Source of the DNA: Clavaria fumosa
Lineage: Eukaryota > Basidiomycota > Agaricomycetes > Agaricales > Clavariaceae
Length of the DNA: 64,000 bases
Direction of reading: 5' to 3'
NCBI GenBank assembly: GCA_951802425.1
Contig: OX637801.1
Location: 806,001 to 870,000 of the forward strand
Shown here: positions 11,667-22,784 of the stretch, one piece after another
How the letters are laid out: every line of letters begins with the position of its first letter
How positions within the stretch are numbered: position 1 is the stretch's first letter
Position numbers and translations under genes: made by a program
Notes under the pieces: generated by a model
The model's input: the letters and a program-made list of their open reading frames with translations, nothing else
Told to the model about the DNA's origin: nothing
Database searches by the model: none

Positions 11667-14600
11667 TTGTACAACAATACTCCCAAAATAAATTCCCCAT
11701 CTACGGACCCTGTTTTTCCAGTTTACTTGGGAAAGAAATACAAGAAAGTCACGAATCACGTCAATCCGATCAAAGCAACAGTACCCGAAGAATTTCGGAT
11801 TGTTCATTGCCGACATCCAGACCCCTTAGCCAATATCCCGATTCTTCCAACACACCCCCCTGATTTCACCCCCGGTCTCCAATATACTCAAGACCGGAAA
11901 GAAGCGCACAATGCAAATCCCACCAGATTTCTATGGCCGGAGGAAGAAAAACTCATTCACTATCTTATTAAAGCCCAGGAAGATGCCTTCGCATGGAAAG
12001 AGACCGAAAAAGGACGATTCGACACAAAATACTTCGATCCGATTATCATTCTGACAGTCGAACACGTTCCCTGGATCTTCAAAAATATACTGATCCCCCC
12101 TGGAATCTACGATGAGGTTCTGAAGGTCATCTGAGAGAAGATAGCTGTGGGAGTCTACGAAGAATCCAACTCTTCCTATCGGTCCCAGTGGTTTTGCGTG
12201 TTAAAGAAAGACGGAAAGTCTCTCCGACTTGTACATAACCTCCAGCCATTGAACAAAGTCACTATTGGCAACTCCGCGGTTCCCCCGATAATGGAGGTTT
12301 TTGCAGAATCATTCGCCAGATGCGGATGCTACGGATCACTCGACCTTTTCATCTCCTTCGATCAGTGGTCTCTGGACGAGCGAAGCCGAGACCTTACCAC
12401 CTTTCAATCCCCTCTCGGAGCCAAATGACTCACTTGTGTCCCCATGGGATACACCAACGCGATGCAGATTATGCATGGAGATGTCACGCATATACTACAA
12501 GACGAAATTCTGCACATAACCATCCCATTCGTGGACGATGTAGCGATCAAGGGCCCGGAAACCCGATATGAGCTTCCGGATGGCACCTACGAGACGATCC
12601 CGGAGAATCCACAAATACGGCGGTTTGTTTGGGAACATTTGAATAATGTCAATCGGGTGCTCCAACGAATCAAGAAAGTTGGAGGAACCTTTAATGGCAA
12701 GAAAACGACAATCTGCACACCTGAGGCAATCATTACCGGACACACATGCACATATGAAGGGCGAATTCCGGACGCTTCCAATATTCAGTGCATCCAAGAC
12801 TGGCCTCCTTGCAAAACACTCACAGATGTCCGATCATTTTTAGGTGTATGTGGGCTGCTCCAGATATTCATTAAAAACTACACCGTACTTGCCTGACCTC
12901 TCATCAGTCTAACTCGCAAGGATGTTCCATTCAGGTTCAAAGAAGAAGAGCAAAATTCGATGGACCGACTCAAAAACGTGATTCTCAACTCATCCACTAT
13001 CCGACTGATCAATTACCGCTCTGGATGACCCATGATTACGCCCGTCGACTTGTCCAACATCGCTGTCGGCTTCGCGCTATTTCAAATCGGACAAGATGGA
13101 ATCTGATACCCATCCAGATTCGGTTCGATTACGTGGAACGAACGCGAGGCCCGATACTCTCAAGCAAAAATCAAATTATACAGACTCTTCCACACACTTT
13201 GGTCATACCGGATTTACCTTATTGGCCTTCCGAAATTTACAGTTGAAATGGATGCAAAATTCATTAAGGGCATGCTAAACAATCCGGACATTCAACCAAA
13301 CACTGCCATGAATCGATAGATTGCTGGTATACTACTCTTCAATTTCGACCTTGTTCACATTCCTGCAGATAAACACACCGGAGCCGACGGATTATCATGC
13401 CGACATGCTGCAGATGGTGAAGAAGATACTGAATCCGAAGATCACGAAGAATGGATCGATCGGAGCTACGTGTTCGCTATGGAACACATGAATCGAGCAC
13501 CGGAACCATCCTATCCATCTGAGGCGTGGCTCGCCGGCATTGCCCATACTGGCTTCAAAGTTTACACAGGATCGATGCTACTCAATTCGACGCTACCATC
13601 TGATGATTCACCGGCCCCGAACGAATCCTCCGCCACCCTTATACCCCGATCTGACATGGCAAAGAAAAGAGAAGAACAAATCCGCAAAATTGAATCTTTC
13701 CTTCGAAATCCGATCTGTCCTTCTGGCACTGACACAAACCAGTTCCGACGATTAGTCCGCTCCACATCCGAGTTCTTCATCCTTGATGACAAGCTATGGT
13801 GCCGACGACCAAATGGATGCCATCAGGTAGTACCTCTGGACCACAAATGGTTTGCAATTATCACGGAGGAACACGATTCACTTGGCCACAAGGGCATTTA
13901 TGTTATCCGGACATGTCTTTTAAATAGGTTTTGGTGGCCGATGTTGGATCAAGACATAAAGTGGTTTGTTCGAACTTGTCACCAGTGTCAGACTCGGCAA
14001 ATCCGAAAGATATTCATTCCGCCAACAGTCGCTACACCGGCCGGTCTTTTCTGTCGAGCGCACATTGATACTATGTTCCTTCCCAGAGCCCGCAGTTTCC
14101 GACTTCTTGTCCACGCCCGATGCTCATTATCCGCATACCCGGAAGCAAGACCGCTATGAAACGAGACCACCCGACTTCTCGGAACCTTCATATTTGAAGA
14201 TATACTGTGCCAATGGGGAGCAGTAGAAGAGATCATCATGGATAACAGTGCCCCATTTATCAAAGCCCTCGATTTCCTCAAGAAGTGGTACGGAATCCAT
14301 CACATCCGTATTTCCAGATACAATTCTCGCGCTAATGGCGTCATCGAATGTGCCCACCGATCAGTCCATGAGTCATTAATCAAAGCAGCAGATGGAGATG
14401 AATCGAAATGGCCAGACATCTTACCCTTGGTCATTTGGGCAGAATGAACCACAATCCAGCGATCCACCGGTCACTCTCCATTTTACATCGCACACGGCGT
14501 CGAACCGCTTTTCCCTTTCTACATATCCAAAGCAACATATCTAATTCCAACCGCCAATGCCCCAATGACCACTCCGGAACTGATAGCCCTTCATGCCCGC

Positions 14601-15149
14601 CAACTGCAAAAACAAGAAGAAGATCTAGCAACAATCGCCGATAAAGTGCTCGCTGCCCGCAAACAATCCGTCAAGCAGTTCATCGACACACACCGCAAGT
14701 CTATTATCAATTACGACTTCCAACCCAGATCGTTGGTATTGATCTGCAATTCGGCTGTTGAAATGGAATTAAATCAGAAAACAAAACCGCAATTCTTTGG
14801 ACCGATGATCGTCATCCACCGAACTCAATATGGCACATACATCCTCTTGGAACTCAATGGCACCATCTCCAAAATCCACTACGCAGCTTTCTGCATCATT
14901 CCCTACTATCCGCGGTCGCAAACATCAATTCCGGTCACTGCTATCATCGACCAAACAACAGAGATAAATGAGGACGTCCCTCACAATCAAACACACGAGA
15001 CGTCACATAACTCTATCGACACCAAAGATGAGGAAAGCCAGGCGGCCGATCCATCCGATCAATCCGATAAAGAAGCCGCTGACGACGACACTCCGGAAAC
15101 CCCTCCGCAACGCTCCGGAGCAACCCGGAACCTTCGGCCTCGCCATTAA
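11667..15149 (+). pseudogene. Element A Pol: reverse transcriptase, RNase H, integrase (broken)
   Basis: A single frame (3) spans the region. RT motifs: WFCVLKKDGKSLRLVHNLQPLN, SLDLFISFD (first catalytic Asp), DLTTFQSPLGA, IPFVDDVAIKG (active site with F for Y). RNase H follows near 13,040-13,430 (NIAVGFALFQIG, GADGLSCRH). The integrase has HHCC (EEHDSLGHKG ... CHQCQ) and the DDE residues in HIDTMF, IMDNSAPF and NSRANGVIE, then a basic tail. TGA codons at 12,132, 12,426, 12,894, 13,026, 13,104, 14,157 and 14,445 and a TAG at 13,317 break the frame. Most TGA sites are where arginine is expected (LA*PLI, GI*YPSRFG, WAE*TT); the TAG replaces a tryptophan (NR*IAGILLF). Confidence 0.85.
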
Positions 15150-15369
15150 GCATTTTGTTTCCATCCAATCCTTCATTCCTCCATAATTTACATTGATTTC
15201 AACCGTCAAAAAAAAAAAGAAAATCGAAATTTCGGACAAGTCCAAACTTTATACCCGATGTTCTTCACTTTATACCTCAGTCTCACACTTCTCACCTATT
15301 TTTCCACTCAGTAATGAAACATAAAATTAAAACAAAAACAAAGAAAAATTTTGTGTATTTAGCAGATGA
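15150..15369. other. Spacer between element A pol and the antisense gene
   Basis: AT-rich, with an A-run near 15,210 and [14 protein letters not shown] sequence before 15,360. No reading frame. It could hold convergent transcription ends for pol (+) and the antisense gene (-). Confidence 0.4.
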
Positions 15370-16891
15370 CTAGCCGAGAAGGAGCATCCGGAGAAGCTCT
15401 GCCCCAGCCCTCACCTGATCCGCCCCCCTCTCCATCATCTGGAGCGCTCTCTCCAGCGCCTCCTTTCTGGACACCCCTGGCGCTGTCTCCCACTCCTTTC
15501 CCTTCCAGCTGGGACCTGCCTCCGCCTTCCTCCTCTTCGCTGGTGGCTCCTCCACCACCTCCACACTATTGTCTTCCTCGATCTCATCCTCCTTCTCCTC
15601 CAGCATCATCTCCTCACGAACCGGTGCTCGTGTCGCACCCTGTCTCGGCCTCTTGCTGCCGCTCACCTCCACCACCTTCGGACCTGCTCGGACACATTAG
15701 TCAACATGGATCCGGTAACTCCTCAACTCACCCTCAACCCCGGACACCGGCGCCCTCTCCGACTTCATCCCTGAAAACTCACCTATTATTCACCTCAGCA
15801 CGGAAAGAAACTATTATTACTTACCTCGCACAGCCAACAAACTACACGACACCTTATATGTCCGGCACCACCAGCATGCTATCCCCTCCACTCCATAGCA
15901 TGCATGCCGCTTCCTGGCGCACTCCTCGCATCCCGGATGGTGCTCCTATTCATTAGATCAGACACCTAAAACCCTCACACATTTTAATCGACCACTCACC
16001 TTATCTCCAGGCTGCTGTGCAGCCCAGGACTTTATGTCAGCCCCCACTCCACTGCCTTCCGCCTCGTGATCTCCACCCACACCGGGGTCGCCGTCATCTG
16101 TCCGCCATCCCGGTGCACCACCACGGGCTCCTCGACCATCTGCTCGCCTCCCCCGGCCACCGCACTCACTGCCGCTGCCTCGATAACACCAACGGGCATC
16201 ACCCCGTCGGTTCCCCACACGGTCCGATGACCGTCCCGATCTTCTGCCGCTGCCACCCATACCTTTCCTGTCTCCACCTCCGCAGTCGCTACCTCGTCCC
16301 CACGCAGCTCCGCGGCATCTGGCGATACCGTCGTCATTGCCGCTGCCGTTGCACCGGACTCCGCCGCCCCCGTTGTTGTTGTTGTTGTTGCCACTGCCGC
16401 CTCGCCATCGTCGTCGCTGTCACTAACAACGATCAGGCGTGCCCAGGCAAGACGTGCCCTCTTCTCGGCAACCCTCTCCGCCTCCGCCCTCCTCTCCTCC
16501 GTCTCTACCTGCGCTTTCTCCTCCACAATACACTTTTCAGCCTCCATTCGCTCCTGTTGCACGGCCAGCTCGGCAGCCCATACTTCACCACGCTGCTTCT
16601 TCCATTTCTTCAGCCTCCGCGCGATGGCCACAAGCCCCTCATCTACCTCCACATCCCCCTCAATCGCAGCCACATATCCGGCAAGAAAATCATCCTAAAA
16701 ACATATATGTCAGCTCAAAACCACAAACGAAAAGTACTATCGCGCACCGCATCCCCTCCGTACCCCCATACCCACTCCGCATATTCAGCATCTTGGCCCC
16801 ATTCAGGCAAAACGTTCCCCGGAGCCACGGCCTGTGCTTCCACCATGGCCTGAACCGCATTTTGAAAAATTACAGTGTCGAAGTTTTCCAT
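15370..16891 (-). CDS. Antisense five-exon gene inside element A encoding a Zn2Cys6-like cysteine cluster protein
   Basis: Read on the minus strand: exons 16,891-16,748, 16,694-16,000, 15,945-15,825, 15,770-15,732 and 15,683-15,370, with GT-AG introns of 53, 54, 54 and 48 bp. Exon 1 starts MENFDTVIFQ and includes PEWGQDAEYAEWVWGY. Exon 2 encodes a charged helix likely to form a coiled coil (KKWKKQRGEVWAAELAVQQ, ERRAEAERVAEKRARL), then an acidic and Ala/Thr-rich stretch. Exon 3 encodes C-x2-C-x6-C-x7-C-x2-C-x6-C with basic residues ARKRHA after the second cysteine, the spacing of fungal Zn(II)2Cys6 clusters. Exon 5 has basic KRPRQG and AKRRKA patches, possible nuclear signals, and ends ALQMMERGADQVRAGAELL. 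All junction phases agree except exon 2, which is 695 bp. Two extra bases near 16,035 shift the frame, so this copy may be broken (about 436 residues if intact). Function is unknown. The promoter must lie near the 3' LTR. Confidence 0.65.
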
Positions 16892-17041
16892 GATCAATGA
16901 ATCACGATGGTTGAAGAAAAATACAAGTATGTGTTTGGACCTGTGTGCACGGACATGACGCGTACTTTACAATCAACAAACGGTTATTTGGCCCCATTTG
17001 GTTGCAACTGAGGGTGGTTGCATTTTCAGCCCCCAGGAGAA

Positions 17042-17959
17042 TGTAAGGATAATGTGTTGTTTAACCATGGAAACACAACAGATATCGACTATCCGGATAT
17101 TTTTGCATCCAAAACATTTATGTCTGATACAATCCGATAATGATCTGATACTATCCGACGACATCTGGAACATCCGACAAATGTCCGATATTGGCCTCTC
17201 CGATCTTCACTCCCCCGTGACAATCACAGCCCGCAGGTCACACACACCACCCACGCCTCTCTATTTGATCACTCCAGCATGGTCAGCACTCAACATACTC
17301 ACTATTCCATTCCCATTCCTTTATTTCATATACCATGCTGTAAATTTCATATTGTGATCCCTTTCAACCATTCAATCGTTTAAATGTTTCAAACCCTTTG
17401 CAGTACTTTGTCCATTGTTCCTAGTACCCCTTTGCTGTACCAGCCCCACTTTCCTTCTTTTATGAGTGGTCCAGACATATATTAGTTATCGGACATTTCA
17501 TTCCTCCGATCCACATGATTCCATTATGGATTATGACCCCTACATGACCTTGTACACGATGTCGCATTGCCTTCTGTAGCTTCCAGACATTTCTGTAGAA
17601 CTGGATATGCTGTACTTAGAAAAATGTATATAAGTACATACTGGACTCTATGGGAAAAAAAGCTTTTGGACCGTCATCATCTTGCTTTGATCTCGAAAAA
17701 GCCCACCCTTCATTGTATCCCTCGATCCGCTGGCCTTCATCATTGCCAGCACCTCAAACTTTCGATCCAGACATTGGACCCTATCGGATCCAACACCGGA
17801 CACTCCGGACAATGTATACTCTCACTTTCTGAACCTTTTACAACTTAACCTCTATATCCTCCGAAGTTCTGTTTAGTGTCCCAGTCATGTAAACAAGACC
17901 CCCTGAAGAACTTGGCCGTGAACACCTAGTTGCAGCCAACACCCATTCAGCCTACTACA
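17042..17959 (+). repeat. Element A 3' LTR
   Basis: The right part (17,512-17,959) is proven by the copy at 1-448. The left end is inferred from TGTA...TACA terminal symmetry and a purine stretch CAGGAGAA just before 17,042, giving 918 bp. The exact left end is not certain. Confidence 0.75.
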
Positions 17960-18953
17960 ACGGTGTCATTGTATCTGGTGTAGGGTGTGTGCAAATTGAA
18001 GGTGACGATGTATTCCGTGACATGGGAATTGTTGGGCATCTTCAAATTATGCAGCACACTCTTTGAAGTTGTGTGTAGGTGGGGGTTTCCAAATACCAGA
18101 AATAATTCTGCGGTGAAGTTGTCCCAATTGTCCAACATCACAGGGGGCAGTTGCTGGACAAGGTATGGCATCCACCAGGTGTTTGCTTGGTCTTGGAGGT
18201 ACAACATGGCAAATAGGATGCAATCCTGATCAGTAGCGAATTTCCACGGCTTCCCCAGAAACCATGTAACGCACTGCAAGATGAACATTGTTAGCCGTGC
18301 CAGGTCCTTACCTGTGAAGACATCAGGCTCCTTGAGTTTGGGGCCATCATCTCCAGATGCTGGGTAGTAGATGTAGTGTGGTGGACCAGCAGGCAGATTT
18401 CCAATGGGTACCATGGGGGTACCACTGGTGGAATTCCTTGTGGAATCCCTGGAATCTTGAAAGGTCATGGTGGCAACTGCGGTGGTAGGCTCGGGGTTGG
18501 CAGCAGCAGATGTCGTGACCCTTGTGCTGAGGATGGTGGGTTGACACCAGGTATTGGGAAAGGGAGCACTGGTAGCACTCCAGAGTAGTTAGTTGTGAGT
18601 GGGGATAGTGGGGGTAGTATTGGTGTAAGTGTATATCTTGACCCGAAAGCAGGGACTGAGGGTTGAGGTAGTGGAGTAGGGCTTGGAGGCATCATGGGTG
18701 GAGCGGGAGGATATGGGGGTACTGGGGCCAAGGGGTTGGAGCTCCCTGAGGAAGCCAAACCTGGTCCGAGCATCCTCCCTAATGAAGCGGACGCAGAGGC
18801 CGGGGTCTGGGGACCCGAAGGGCCTTGTGAGGTTGTTGGTTGGGTGTGTATGGATGGCGAGGGGGCCTGAGGCAGCACTGTTTCATCCCGATGGGACCTC
18901 AAGTGCATCCTCAGTGGGTTGGGTTGGGGCATCTGTGGCAGAGCATATGACAT
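17960..18953 (-). pseudogene. Element B Gag fragment (older Ty3 element, host of element A)
   Basis: On the minus strand a proline-rich leader (18,953-18,465) is followed by a retrotransposon Gag domain (18,468-17,960) in another frame. Motifs LKEPDVFTGKD, DQANTWWMPYL, ELFLVFGNPH and HVTEYIVTFN fit the Retrotrans_gag family. The domain breaks off at YTRYNDT exactly where the LTR of element A begins, so A inserted into it. No pol of B is visible in the window, and the rest should lie left of the window. Frame changes mark it as decayed. Confidence 0.7.
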
Positions 18954-19319
18954 ACTGTCAAGAGTAGGTCAATTCCACCAGAATACAAGTGTAGACAACA
19001 GCAAGAGAGGGTGTAGCAGTAATTCCGATGGTGAAAGGGAATTCCACACACGAGCCATGTTGACGGGAAGAGGTGCAGGTACAACAGGAGAAGGTGAGAG
19101 GTAGCAGGATGACACAAGGAGGAGTTTTGACCTGGAGACCACACGAGAGGGTGGCCACTATGCGATACCCAGTTAAGTACCTAAGGTGGCTCTCAACAGC
19201 GATCCTTGCACGTAAGTGGGTAATTGAGTTTATGTCATATGCTGTAGTATCTACTACAGCTCTGAGGTTTATATAGTAGGTAAATATCTAAAATGGGATA
19301 GTATCAAAGAAGATCTACA
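18954..19319. other. Unassigned transposon-derived sequence
   Basis: Lies upstream of the element B Gag leader on the minus strand and probably belongs to its 5' region. I see no LTR boundary or reading frame that I can support. Confidence 0.3.
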
Positions 19320-19825
19320 AAGAAGAAGTCATGAAACAAATATTAAGAAATTGTCCAGAAACACGTTTCAGCCACCATATCCAGACCCCAAAGCCTAATA
19401 TCGTCGATGTGCCTTTGTTAGCTCGTCTAGAGGCCACCTTGCAGGTCCTAAACTGACTCCACTCATTCCCAAGGCTTCCCAACATCAGCTGAACAACAGC
19501 GAAGCCTGCGGAGTCCATTGGAATTACAGTCCGCATGTGGAACTGCCAATTGTATGTTTGGGGCAATTGTCGAGCAGCAGAATTGAGTTGGGAGCGGTCG
19601 TTGAGTGTGAAGGCGTGTTGGGCGGCCCATAACGGGGTGTGATGGGTCGTGACAGGGTCGCCTCGCAGTCCCTTCAATGTGTCTGATCAGTCCCTTGGCT
19701 CCCATAGCAGTCTTGGCACTCATTTCATAATCAGGCCAATTGGATCCATCATCGCAAAGCTTTATTATCACGAATGAGGAGCTTTGGGGGGTGACAGAAT
19801 CTTCGTGTTGGGATGCAGGTCTCAT
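19320..19825 (-). pseudogene. Copia fragment C2: Gag N-terminus
   Basis: Starts with the ATG in ATTATGAGAC (19,825), as in elements D and E. The segment IIKLCDDGSNWPDYEMSAKTAMGAKG matches the Gag start of element E (RLHNNGANWADYESKAHTAMGARG). A frameshift divides it and the rest of the element is missing to the left. It is a Ty1/Copia relic in minus orientation. Confidence 0.65.
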
Positions 19826-19828
19826 AAT

Positions 19829-20070
19829 CTCTAGAAGGTATATGCCCTGACACTATGGTTAGATGCTCAGTCAGTAGTCCGAACTGAGATTGTATTCACC
19901 TGACACTACAGTTAGACTACAAAGGTCAAGTGTCAGGACAAAAATTATAAAGAGGTAAAAATTAATTAGGCTTACTGCTCAGTCAGTAGTCCGAACTGAG
20001 CAGTATCATGCCATGCTACATGGCTGTGAAAAAGGTAAACAAAGTTTGCACTCTGCTTGAACATCCAACA
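19829..20070 (-). repeat. Copia fragment C2: LTR with paired stem-loops
   Basis: On the minus strand it starts TGTTGGATG after a GGGGGGGA purine tract and ends just before the ATTATGAGAC primer site. It contains a perfect 10-bp stem (19,974-19,983 with 19,995-20,004) and a degenerate second copy at about 19,865-19,889. Purine tract on one side and primer site on the other suggest a recombined, shared LTR. Confidence 0.55.
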
Positions 20071-20378
20071 TCCCCCCCTGAGGCGCATTGTGTAAAACAC
20101 TGATGTTGTTGATCACCAGGCACATTCCACCTGAGGCTCCGGCTCACAAACATTGGCGTGTGAGCACAATTGTTTACCATGGTTCTCGCCAAGCATTTGT
20201 CGTTGTAAAAGTTTGTGTGGGATTGCATACAGTCATATACTGATGTGCTCGACAGCATTGGTGTACTAGCAAATTGAAGTCGACACACGGGGGTGAGATA
20301 CTGTGCTCCACAGGACTCACAGACAACATGAGTGTGTTATTATCACTACTTTGATCAAGTGTATAATTTCATCCAGCG
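20071..20378. other. Unassigned sequence between two Copia LTRs
   Basis: Ends in a GGGGGGGA tract (minus strand) at the C2 LTR. A short minus-strand open frame (20,288-20,016) shows no family resemblance. Probably the decayed internal part of a Copia relative. Confidence 0.3.
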
Positions 20379-20637
20379 TATAGAGATTATGGGTGGGAGC
20401 AGCTAGGTTATAGTGAGCGTAACCTCAGTATAAGCAAGATACTATATTGATATGGTAAAGATACCTAGGTTATAGTGAGCGTACTAAAACCACATAAGTA
20501 TCAATGAAGAAAGACAAGTCCAATAAAGACCACTCACACCTCAGTATAAGCAAGATACTGAGGTGCTCGTAATGGAGCTAAGCGCGTTTGTAGGTAGAAT
20601 TAAAAGTCCGACAAAATGTCCTACCAAATATTCAATA
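20379..20637 (-). repeat. Copia element C: 3' LTR (259 bp, TATT...TATA ends)
   Basis: On the minus strand it follows the purine tract GAGGGGGAG after the RNase H frame. It begins TATTGAAT and ends CTCTATA, like the LTR of element E. A perfect 11-bp stem-loop (20,537-20,547 with 20,555-20,565) and a degenerate second copy near 20,421-20,445 are present. Confidence 0.6.
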
Positions 20638-20639
20638 CT

Positions 20640-21075
20640 CCCCCTCAAACGCATTGGAGTCCAAGAAGTTTGACAAAATATTTGAACTTGTAGCATGGTA
20701 GAGCTTTTGTAAATATGTCTGCCAAGTTCTTGTCACTAGTTATATATGAGATCTTGATTTCTTATCTTCAAGAGCTTTGCGCACGAAGTGGTATCGAATA
20801 TCGATGTGCTTGGTGCGAGCATGGAACTTGTTGTCTTGACAAATTGCAATAGTAGACTGGTTGTCGCAACGAAGCGGTAGAGAGTTCTGCGGATCCCGCC
20901 CAAGTTCGTCCAAGAATGCCCGAAGCCAGCAGGCTTCCTTCGCAGCATGGGCAGCCGCAATGTATTCTGCCTCGGTGGTTGACATCGCAATAATCGGCTG
21001 CCGTTTCGAACTCCAGGTGATTGCACCTTGTCCTAGTGTAAAAACATAGCCCGAAATCGAATGCCGGTCTGCCAC
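20640..21075 (-). pseudogene. Copia element C: RNase H C-terminus
   Basis: Encodes [36 protein letters not shown] and [15 protein letters not shown], the standard end of Copia RNase H. It continues after a frameshift into SDKNLADIFTKALPCYKF. It is truncated at 21,076 by a long T run (minus strand); only the 3' end of the element survives. Confidence 0.8.
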
Positions 21076-22474
21076 AGGGGAAAAAAAAAAAAAAAAAAAA
21101 AAAAACTAGGTAGATTGTGCTAGCCAAATCAATGCGAGGGTCGGTGCGAGTAGGGAAGGATTGCTGTGATAGCTCAAAAAAAGGAAAGTACCTATCAAGA
21201 GCATTCATAGCAAGAGAATGCAGCCATTGAGTGCGACAGCCTAATCTAATCTGGAGGCTAGGCACAATCAACAAACTCACATTTGGTCCAGTTCGGACAG
21301 GTTCAGAACCAGTCCAGGAAAGGTGAGCAGCCCCCGGACCTGAACTGCACTTAAGGTTCAGGTTCGGCATGAGCTTGGACCTTGAACTGGACCAGGGTCC
21401 AGTTCAGCAAAGGTTCGGGTTCGAACCTTGGTCCGGAACCAGACTGTGGCCACACTAATTGAGAGTGAGTGAAGGTGAGTGAGGTTGATGAGGTTGATGA
21501 GGATGATTGAGAGAGAGTAGGCAATGGTGATTGTGAATGAAAGTAGTAATGAATGAGGAAGTACAGGCTCAAGCCCTGGCATGCATGGAGGAATAATGCA
21601 TTACTAGAGAGGAGGGCAGAACAGTTTTGTCCAGTTTAGCCCCTCATACTATATGCCTCAATGGATGGATCAACAGTGGTTCAGCAGTCATGAAATCATC
21701 ATCTGGTGGAAAGGATTGGCACTGAAGGTCTGTTTGGCTGGGAGTAGAAAGACTGTGGGGTGATGTTGTGCTTGAATGGTGTGATCTGTGGTGCTAAGTG
21801 GCATGAGTGGGTTTGAATGAGCAACACACTGGCACTGGTGGCAACATTGGACAGGTATCAAGTGGGTTGGGTTGTTGTCATTCATTGAGGGTTTGTATCA
21901 AGGGATATATACTAATGTTAGTCCAACTGTGAGAGTGCCCACATACTACATGAAAAAGGTGAACTGGTCTTGCGATGAGGACAAGAAAGAGAAGAGAGGA
22001 TGGGGTGATTTACATGTGAAAGGCATGCAATAAACCCCCCTTTGTGGCAGGTCAGCAGCAGGCAAGTCAGCCCAATGCCTCAATTCCCTTGTCCTCAACA
22101 AAGAACTACTAGACATGGCACTTCCCAAGACTGAACTCTCAGTAGTGCTGTATGAAGTGGAGGATGTGGGCCTGTCTTGCATACTGGGCATTGAGAAAGA
22201 TGTGCTTAACTTGTAAGAAGTTGTGAATGCAGCCTGGAATAGGGTGAGCCATTAGTGTACAGACAAGGTGCCACTACATGTCGTGTCTGAAGTGGTATTA
22301 CTGGTAAGGTGATAATATATTACTGCATACAAGTGACAAATATAAGACATATTTCTATTTCATTGGAATGCTTTCACATCAAATTTTCCAATCCAGGTTC
22401 CTGCATGTAGTGTTCAGCCAACTTCAGTATGTTGTCCTGAAATGAAGCACCATAGGAGCCAGAGGGCAAGTGTC
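21076..22474. other. Non-coding repeat-rich stretch
   Basis: Begins with about 26 A residues at 21,081-21,106. A cluster of GGTCC/GGTTC half-sites, several in palindromic arrangement, lies at 21,283-21,432. Bases 21,450-21,590 recur in inverted orientation at 38,255-38,400. CAGTTTTGTCCAGTTTAGCC at about 21,622 recurs near 38,688 in direct orientation with one change. No gene seen. Confidence 0.5.
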
Positions 22475-22479
22475 AGATT

Positions 22480-22784
22480 TCACAGCAGCGCACCTATGAC
22501 GCCTGGAGAGTCACGCGGGAGTACCAAACATGTTGTATTAGTGTACAAGATCAAGTAACAAACGGGCTTCGTACCTGGAGAGTCACGTGGGAGTACCGAA
22601 CATGAGCTCTCCAAGGTTTGAGGTACAACGTATATAAGGGAGAAAGAAGGAAGAGTTTAATCTAAAGAACAGGTGACCAAGATAGAGGGGATCTGCACGG
22701 TGGGAGCTTCGAGCGTAGTGTCACGGCAGATGCCTGTCAAGATAGAGAGGGCGATCCGCAGTTGGCGGGCTTCAAGCTTCGTCA
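22480..22784 (-). repeat. Element D 3' LTR
   Basis: 305 bp. The end of the polyprotein reads into it and stops at 22,772. It contains two tandemly arranged 30-bp motifs (CCTGGAGAGTCACG...) about 70 bp apart, and a diverged duplication near its start. About ten differences from the 5' LTR, all CG against TG or CA. Confidence 0.93.

Larger units (their letters stand above)
1..17959 (+). mobile_element. Element A: Ty3/Gypsy LTR retrotransposon, left end outside window, interrupted by element G
   Basis: The 448 bases at 1-448 reappear without indels at 17,512-17,959, so these are the two LTRs of one element and about 470 bases of the 5' LTR lie left of the window. Between them, in order, are a primer binding site, Gag with a zinc knuckle, a protease, reverse transcriptase, integrase, and an antisense spliced gene before the 3' LTR. 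Element G is inserted in the Gag region at 1,820-10,403. Gag-protease lies in frame 1 and pol in frame 3. The coding region carries eleven TGA and one TAG in-frame stops, so the element is dead. It is inserted in the Gag gene of element B. The order of domains is typical of fungal metaviruses; the antisense gene is not. Confidence 0.9.

Noticed and set aside
16017..16853. A 278-codon plus-strand frame rich in Cys, His and Arg
   Set aside because: It is the complement of exon 2 of the antisense gene and has no motif, while the minus strand shows matched splice sites and coiled-coil character.
20768..21370. A 200-codon minus-strand frame across the poly-A tract
   Set aside because: It is a shifted frame over the RNase H fragment with Phe and Pro runs from the homopolymer.
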